A stretch of 64,000 bases of DNA from Alcaligenes parafaecalis (lineage in GTDB: Bacteria > Pseudomonadota > Gammaproteobacteria > Burkholderiales > Burkholderiaceae_B), in NCBI RefSeq assembly GCF_026344135.1, contig NZ_JAPKNA010000001.1, positions 558,001 through 622,000 on the forward strand. The letters run 5' to 3'. Below the pieces are notes generated by a model, which saw only the letters and a program-made list of their open reading frames with translations, ran no database searches and was not told the origin of the DNA. The first letter of the stretch is position 1. Each line of letters begins with the position of its first letter. Positions 58,958-64,000 of this stretch are shown in pieces. The translations under genes and the position numbers were made by a program.

Positions 58958-60629
58958 CTTCGTTATTGGTGTTGGGCAGGGTGTCCAACTGCCCAAAGCT
59001 GACGATGCGGCCAATATACAGGACGGGGCCTTCGGGTGCGCCGCTATTGGAACCGCCTTCTGTCTCTAGCGTCATTTCAAAAATCTGCTCATCTTCCACT
59101 GTGCCAATCAAGCCAGCGGGCACGGTAATAGGGCGGTTGGGGTCAATCAGGCCCAAAGAACGAATTTGAGTTCCGCGCGGGGTGTGTGTCCACAACTGTA
59201 CGGATTGGGTCGCTTTGACTTCGGTGCTGACCTTGGGCACCAGCAGTACATTGCCTTGTGGGTCAACCGTGGCAATCCAGGCGGGCGTGGAGGATTGGCC
59301 CGGTGCCTGCAAAATGGCGGCTTGACGGGGTTTCATCTCAATCACGTTGACCGGTGGCTCCGAGTTCAGATTCATGAGCAAGGCAATGACCAGGCCCAGA
59401 ATAAGTACAGCGGCCAAACCACCCAGCAGCAGCGGTTTAGGAAGCGCAAAGCCACGAGACTCGCGTTCGCCGTCTACAACAGATTCAGGTTTGCGTTTCT
59501 CGGCTGCCAGGGCCTCAGGTTCGGCCTTAACCAGCTTTTTCTTGTCCGCAACTTTGGGTGCTGCGGGCGGTGCTACTTCAGGTTCCGTTGCCGTGCTTTT
59601 GTTGGCAGGGTCGGAGTCCGCACGTAACAAGGTAGGGAAGGGCGGAGTGTGCTCGTCAGCCTTGTCGTTGACGCTGGGGCTGCTGGCAGACCAACGGGGT
59701 TCGGTACGAGTGGCGGCAGCGGTGGGTGCGCTGTCTGCAGGAGCGCTGACCTTGATGCTGGGCTCTTGCCGTTCTGCTTTTGGTGCTGGGCTATGGGGGC
59801 TGGCCTTGCTGCTGACGCTGCTTTCTTTGCTGGCAGGTGCTTCGCCGCTGGCAGGACTTGTTGTGCTGCCAGCTTGGCGACGCGCTGCGGGAGGAGGCAA
59901 GCCCAGGGTGTGATGAATATGCGCCAGGCTGGTCGGGGCGGGCACAGTTGGGGTCAAGCAATCCACCAGCTCCAGCCAGGCTTGTTCCCAAGCCAGGGCC
60001 AAACGGGCGGCCTGATCATTTTGTTGCATCAAGGTATGGGCTTGGGCCAGTTCATGCTGGCTTAGGAGCCCCAGCGTGTATTCGCCAATCATGACCGCAT
60101 GACGGGGATCGTTGGCATTCCCTTCATTGATCAAGGTACTAAGCTGCTGCAGGCCATGCTGAACCACCGCACGCAATTGAGCAGGCGAGCGGTTCAATTG
60201 AGGGCCTAACTGCTCATAGCTATTGCCGTGCAAATAGGCATGGATCATGGCTCGTTGGCTGGTGCCATCGAGCTTGCCCAAGGCTGGAATGAAGCGCTGT
60301 CCGCCTTGTGGCTTGATGGCGGGTAGTGCGTAGTTGTTGTCTCCACTTTGACTGCGTTGACGCAGGCGGGCCAGCAGCCTGAAACGCAGAATGCTGTAAA
60401 TCCAGGCACGGCCTTCGCCTAAATCAGGGTCATAGCCGGCGGCATTCTTCCAGAGCAGGACGAAGCTGTCGCGCAATACCTCTTCGGCATCAATGCGGCG
60501 ACCTAAAACGGCCTGGCCCAAAGCCAGCATTAACGGCGCTTCCTGGTCGTACAGCAAATCCAGCGCCTGGCTGTCTTGTGCGGCTAACTGATCCAGGGAA
60601 GAAGAATACGAAAAAGAAGAAGACGGCAT
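58932..60629 (-). CDS. ECF sigma factor fused to RskA-type anti-sigma factor
   Basis: 565 residues from the ATG at 60629. Residues 10-95 are sigma region 2 (QALDLLYDQEAPLMLALGQA, AEEVLRDSFVLLWKNAAGYD, GRAWIYSILRFRLLARLRQR). About 112-168 is region 4 (MIHAYLHGNSYEQLGPQLNR). Without any stop, 175-225 follows as an anti-sigma N-terminal domain (HAVMIGEYTLGLLSQHELAQ). A 150-residue Pro/Ala/Ser/Lys linker, one membrane helix (400-420) and a periplasmic RskA domain (425-545, with WIATVDPQGNVLLV and VQLWTHTPRG) complete it. These are normally two adjacent genes. One polypeptide would tether the sigma factor to the membrane. No strong ribosome binding site at the chosen start. Confidence 0.85.
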   Translation of the reverse strand: MPSSSFSYSSSLDQLAAQDSQALDLLYDQEAPLMLALGQAVLGRRIDAEEVLRDSFVLLWKNAAGYDPDLGEGRAWIYSILRFRLLARLRQRSQSGDNNYALPAIKPQGGQRFIPALGKLDGTSQRAMIHAYLHGNSYEQLGPQLNRSPAQLRAVVQHGLQQLSTLINEGNANDPRHAVMIGEYTLGLLSQHELAQAHTLMQQNDQAARLALAWEQAWLELVDCLTPTVPAPTSLAHIHHTLGLPPPAARRQAGSTTSPASGEAPASKESSVSSKASPHSPAPKAERQEPSIKVSAPADSAPTAAATRTEPRWSASSPSVNDKADEHTPPFPTLLRADSDPANKSTATEPEVAPPAAPKVADKKKLVKAEPEALAAEKRKPESVVDGERESRGFALPKPLLLGGLAAVLILGLVIALLMNLNSEPPVNVIEMKPRQAAILQAPGQSSTPAWIATVDPQGNVLLVPKVSTEVKATQSVQLWTHTPRGTQIRSLGLIDPNRPITVPAGLIGTVEDEQIFEMTLETEGGSNSGAPEGPVLYIGRIVSFGQLDTLPNTNNEANASATRS

Positions 60630-61126
60630 GAATGAGTTTTGCACGGTAAAGGGAGTCAAGAAGCAGATGTCAGGTGCCAGGCGCAACGGGCAAGGTGTCT
60701 GCGCCTGTTTTAGACAAGCAGGTATTGTATGCTTTTCGCCTAAGGCTTGAAGGTAACAAAGTGCTGGATTGCCAGCATTTTCTTTGCAGTGGCAAGCCGT
60801 ATATTTCCTGATTTGCAGCGCTTTTTCTGTGGTGGCCTGGATTGTCGCTCTCCGCACTGTGGTTTGTAGGCCATTAATCGGGCAAACAAACACGCAGACA
60901 GCAGGGTCTTGCCGAGGAAGCCAGACGCAAAAGGCTATACTTTCTTGTTGCTCGCGACCTGGCCTTTTCTTGTTGGCTTCTTGGTTAGCGGGCCTTATTT
61001 CTACATTCGCATCAAGGGCATAGCAGGGCCTTATCTGCTGGTGACATAGGCGGCCTGCCTATCTGCCCTTGATTTCAGCGTTGTGCTGCAACTTATTTTT
61101 TAAGCTGTCTGTGGTTCTGCGGCCTG
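60630..61126. other. Divergent intergenic region
   Basis: About 500 bp between the sigma fusion (minus) and the ABC exporter (plus). No supported gene. It should hold both promoters; no ECF-type motif could be identified with confidence. Confidence 0.4.
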
Positions 61127-62929
61127 GTGCTGTTCGACACGGACCTATTGCGCGTGCCTCCTCGTCCTGAAGTGCTTGATGGTGTCTCCGGTGGTTTGAG
61201 CACCCTGAAATCCTTATTCCCCTACGTTTGGCGATTCAAGACTCGTGTGGTCTTGGCCTTGTCCTGTTTGCTGCTGGCGAAAGTCGCAACCGTGATGATG
61301 CCGATCTACCTGAAGCAGGTCATCGATGCCTTGAGTTTGCCAGCCACAGCCTTGATGCTGCCGGTCGCCGCTTTACTGGGCTATGGCGCGGTACGTTTGG
61401 CCTCCAGCGCCTTGGGGGAAATACGGGACGCCTTGTTTGCCCGAGTCACGCAGGGTTCGGTGCGTCTGATTGCGAATAATGTTTTTCGCCACTTGCTGGA
61501 TCTGTCCTTGCGCTTTCATACCGAGCGGCAAACGGGCGGCTTAAGCCGGGATATAGAGCGCGGCACCAAGGGTGTCAGCTTTTTGCTGAATTTTCTGGTC
61601 TTTAATATTCTGCCTACCTTGCTGGAAATCGCGCTGGTCTGTGGCATCTTGCTGTGGCGTTACGAGTGGGCGTTTGCAGCCGTCACCTTGGGGACGATTG
61701 CCGCCTACATTGTGTTTACCTTGTTAGTGACAGAGCGCCGCATGCGGTATCGACGTGCCATGAATGACCTGGATAGCCGGGCGAATTCTCGCGCCATTGA
61801 TGCCTTGCTCAATTACGAGACGGTCAAGTACTTCGGCAACGAGGATTACGAAATTGATCGCTATGACCAGAATATGGGGCAATGGGTCCAGGCGGCTGTA
61901 CGTAATCAGGTCTCGCTGAATCTGCTCAATATTGGGCAGGCCTCGATTATCAGTATCGGGGTGACGGCGCTGCTGTTCATGTCGGCGCAAGGGGTGCTGG
62001 CCGGAACCATGACAGTGGGTGACGTTGTCCTGGTCTCTGCGTTCCTGACCCAGCTTTATGCGCCGTTGAACTTTCTGGGCTTTGTGTATCGCGAAATCAA
62101 GAATTCTCTGGCTGATATGGAGCGTCTGTTCTCTTTGCTGCGCCGCAAGCAAGAGGTGACCGATTCGCCGAACGCTCAGGTCTTGTCCTGTGAGCAGGCG
62201 GGTGTGCGCTTCGAGAACGTCAGCTTTGCCTACGATAGCCGCCGCAAAGTCATTCAAAACCTGAGCTTCGAGATTCCGGCTGGTAAAACGGTGGCGGTGG
62301 TGGGTTCTTCCGGAGCTGGCAAATCGACTTTGTCGCGCCTGCTGTTTCGTTTTTACGACGTCAGCGAAGGTCGTATCCTGTTGAATGACCGCGAGCTGCG
62401 TGATTGGACACAAGAGAGCCTGCGCCGTCATATTGGTATCGTGCCGCAGGACACTGTCCTGTTTAATGACACGATTTTGCACAATATCGCTTACGGTCGC
62501 CCCGATGCCAGCAAAGAACAAATTGTGGCGGCGGCGCGTGCGGCCAGCATTCACGACTTTATCCTGAGTCTGCCGGATGGCTACGAGACGGTAGTGGGGG
62601 AGCGAGGTTTGAAGCTGTCTGGCGGTGAAAAGCAGCGCGTGGCTATTGCCCGCACACTTTTGAAGAACCCGCCTGTGTTGATTCTGGACGAGGCCACCAG
62701 TGCCTTGGACACCCGTACCGAACGCGCAATCCAGTCCGAGCTGAACGAGATCGCTCGAGACCGCACCACCTTGATCATTGCCCACCGTTTATCCACGATT
62801 ACAGACGCGGATTTGATTCTGGTTCTGGAGCGTGGGCAGATTGTGGAGCAGGGCACGCATGCCGAGCTTTTGGCACGGGATGGCGCCTATGCCCGTATGT
62901 GGAATATCCAGCAAAGTCTGCAGGGATAA
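61127..62929 (+). CDS. Atm1/HMT1-type ABC exporter
   Basis: 600 residues, fused membrane and ATPase halves. Six membrane helices (about 30-320), with LLNYETVKYFGNEDYEIDRY, a segment typical of Atm1/ABCB7 homologues. ATPase: Walker A GSSGAGKSTLSRL, signature LSGGEKQRVAIARTL, Walker B VLILDEATSALD. The family exports glutathione-linked sulfur or metal compounds. The SUF genes follow directly, fitting a link to Fe-S metabolism. GTG 61127 is used as start, without a clear ribosome binding site. Confidence 0.9.
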   Translation: MLFDTDLLRVPPRPEVLDGVSGGLSTLKSLFPYVWRFKTRVVLALSCLLLAKVATVMMPIYLKQVIDALSLPATALMLPVAALLGYGAVRLASSALGEIRDALFARVTQGSVRLIANNVFRHLLDLSLRFHTERQTGGLSRDIERGTKGVSFLLNFLVFNILPTLLEIALVCGILLWRYEWAFAAVTLGTIAAYIVFTLLVTERRMRYRRAMNDLDSRANSRAIDALLNYETVKYFGNEDYEIDRYDQNMGQWVQAAVRNQVSLNLLNIGQASIISIGVTALLFMSAQGVLAGTMTVGDVVLVSAFLTQLYAPLNFLGFVYREIKNSLADMERLFSLLRRKQEVTDSPNAQVLSCEQAGVRFENVSFAYDSRRKVIQNLSFEIPAGKTVAVVGSSGAGKSTLSRLLFRFYDVSEGRILLNDRELRDWTQESLRRHIGIVPQDTVLFNDTILHNIAYGRPDASKEQIVAAARAASIHDFILSLPDGYETVVGERGLKLSGGEKQRVAIARTLLKNPPVLILDEATSALDTRTERAIQSELNEIARDRTTLIIAHRLSTITDADLILVLERGQIVEQGTHAELLARDGAYARMWNIQQSLQG

Positions 62930-62934
62930 TTTGA

Positions 62935-62963
62935 CCATATAGTACCAAAGCGGTACTATATGG
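62935..62963. promoter_or_regulatory. Perfect 12-bp inverted repeat, likely Rrf2/SUF operator
   Basis: CCATATAGTACC, AAAGC, GGTACTATATGG. It lies 27 bases before the regulator's ATG and just after the ABC gene. Core ATAGTACC...GGTACTAT resembles the ATA-G...C-TAT palindromes of IscR-type regulators. Autoregulation of the suf operon by the next gene's product is the simplest reading. Confidence 0.7.
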
Positions 62964-62989
62964 CTCTACGACCTGTTCAGAGAGAAGGA

Positions 62990-63484
62990 ATGCTGCGAAT
63001 CAGTAAAATCATTGATTACGGCACTTTGGTGCTGACACACATGGCTGGCGATCCAGACCGTGTGTTCAGTGCGTCTGACTTGGCCGCCATCCTGGGCTTG
63101 GGCCAACCAACTGTCAGCAAGGTGCTTAAACTGCTGGGCCAGCACGAGCTGGTGATCAGCAGCCGAGGCGCGCGCGGAGGGTATGTGTTGGGCCGCCCCG
63201 CCAAACAGATAAGTGTAGCGCAGATTATTGATGCACTGGAAGAGCAGCCTTTTGGCTTGACCGAGTGTGTTGCCACTCCCGGGGCCTGTTCCGTGGAGTC
63301 GGATTGCCATATACGTAGTAACTGGCAGCGAATCAACGATATTGTCCGGCGCACTTTGGAAGAAGTCAGTGTTGCAGACATGATACGCGTGCCCGTTACC
63401 GAATTTCCCCTGACACACAAGCCGGGTCCCGAATTGAAAAACAGAAACAAGGCGAGCACCTCCAACGTGGAGTTAACCGAATGA
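62990..63484 (+). CDS. Rrf2-family SUF regulator
   Basis: 164 residues from ATG 62990, preceded by GAGAGAAGGA; an upstream ATG at 62960 lies inside the operator palindrome and is unlikely. Rrf2 winged HTH: ISKIIDYGTLVLTHMA, ASDLAAILGLGQPTVSKVLK, SSRGARGGYVLGRP. Cysteines in ECVATPGACSVESDCHIR form the expected Fe-S cluster site. It senses Fe-S status and controls the suf genes. It overlaps the sufB start by four bases (ATGA). Confidence 0.92.
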   Translation: MLRISKIIDYGTLVLTHMAGDPDRVFSASDLAAILGLGQPTVSKVLKLLGQHELVISSRGARGGYVLGRPAKQISVAQIIDALEEQPFGLTECVATPGACSVESDCHIRSNWQRINDIVRRTLEEVSVADMIRVPVTEFPLTHKPGPELKNRNKASTSNVELTE

Positions 63485-64000
63485 GTACCGTCAACGAACA
63501 TCTGGACACCTTCCTCGATCGTGATTACGAGGCAGGCTTTGTCACCGACATCGAGTCTGAAACCATTCCGAAAGGTCTGAACGAAGACGTCATCCGTTTC
63601 CTGTCCGCGAAAAAACGCGAACCGGAGTTCATGCTGGAATGGCGCCTGGCGGCTTACCGCCAGTGGCTGACCATGAAGTATCCCAAGTGGTCGATTGTGG
63701 AATATCCACCCATCGACTTCCAGGACATCAGCTATTACTCCGCACCCAAGAGCAAGGCCGACGGCCCCAAGAGCCTGGACGAGGTAGATCCCGAATTGCT
63801 GCGCACCTACGAAAAATTGGGTGTGCCTTTGCACGAACGCGCTCGTCTGGCCGGTGTGGCCGTTGACGCCGTGTTTGACTCGGTCTCGGTTGCCACCACC
63901 TTCCGCAAAGAACTGGAAGAAGTGGGCGTGATCTTCTGTTCCTTTTCCGAAGCCGTGCGTGAATACCCGGAACTGGTCAAAAAGTACCTGGGTACGGTTG
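63481..64000 (+). CDS. sufB: Fe-S assembly scaffold SufB, 5' part
   Basis: 173 codons before the right edge. MSTVNEHLDTFLDRDYEAGF, then EFMLEWRLAAYRQWLTMKYP, YSAPKSKADGPKSLDEVDPE and LAGVAVDAVFDSVSVATTFR are standard SufB. With SufC and SufD it forms the scaffold on which Fe-S clusters are built. Starts within the regulator's stop (ATGA), so translation is coupled. The rest of the suf operon should lie beyond the window. Confidence 0.97.
   Translation, partial: MSTVNEHLDTFLDRDYEAGFVTDIESETIPKGLNEDVIRFLSAKKREPEFMLEWRLAAYRQWLTMKYPKWSIVEYPPIDFQDISYYSAPKSKADGPKSLDEVDPELLRTYEKLGVPLHERARLAGVAVDAVFDSVSVATTFRKELEEVGVIFCSFSEAVREYPELVKKYLGTV

Overview
The window looks like chromosome of a betaproteobacterium of the family Alcaligenaceae, most likely Alcaligenes or a close relative. 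This is inferred from protein sequence character, not from a database search. Supporting signs are a dmp-type phenol hydroxylase, a regulatory-type PTS (EIIA-HPr-EI), the rpmI-rplT-pheS-pheT-ihfA-merR order, and a SUF operon opened by an Rrf2 regulator. Coding density is high except at 2.2-9.4 kb.

Layout. 0-2.2 kb: a truncated exported amidohydrolase and a YkgJ-type cysteine-cluster protein. 2.6 kb: an intact tRNA-Val(GAC) with its own promoter and terminator. 2.65-9.4 kb: an accessory zone. A 49-bp direct repeat of the tRNA-Val 3' end and its flank recurs at 6473-6521, like the two ends of an integrated element. Between and beyond the repeats lie small orphan genes, phage-like remnants, a tRNA-Pro fragment, a KorA/TrfB-like regulator and two paralogous small basic proteins. 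9.4-17 kb: ordinary small genes and a four-gene polar amino-acid ABC transporter. 17-23.7 kb: a DmpR-type sigma-54 activator divergent from a complete phenol hydroxylase operon dmpKLMNOP, with a perfect -24/-12 promoter and an upstream activator palindrome. 24-31 kb: small envelope proteins, a LysE exporter, then a LacI regulator facing an operon of NCS2 permease, amidohydrolase and TauE permease. That operon's promoter carries two LacI-type operators. 31-39.5 kb: hexanucleotide repeats, small lipoproteins, an SPFH-NfeD pair, a methyltransferase and a PfkB kinase.

39.5-42.2 kb: thrS preceded by what reads as a threonine leader-peptide attenuator, then infC starting at ATC and closed by a terminator. 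42.2-52.9 kb: gshB, the PTS genes, ubiK, an MFS transporter, a pentapeptide protein, comM and a pair of paralogous genes of unknown function. This block separates infC from rpmI-rplT-pheS-pheT-ihfA-merR, which restart from their own promoter at 52.95 kb. 58-64 kb: a DUF455 ferritin-like protein, an ECF sigma factor fused in frame to its membrane anti-sigma (RskA-type) domain, an Atm1-type ABC exporter, an Rrf2 regulator with a perfect operator palindrome, and the start of sufB.

The most interesting items are the thrS attenuator, the one-polypeptide sigma/anti-sigma fusion, the paralogous unknown pair at 50.7-52.3 kb, the tRNA-bounded element with its small paralogous proteins, and the split translation operon.
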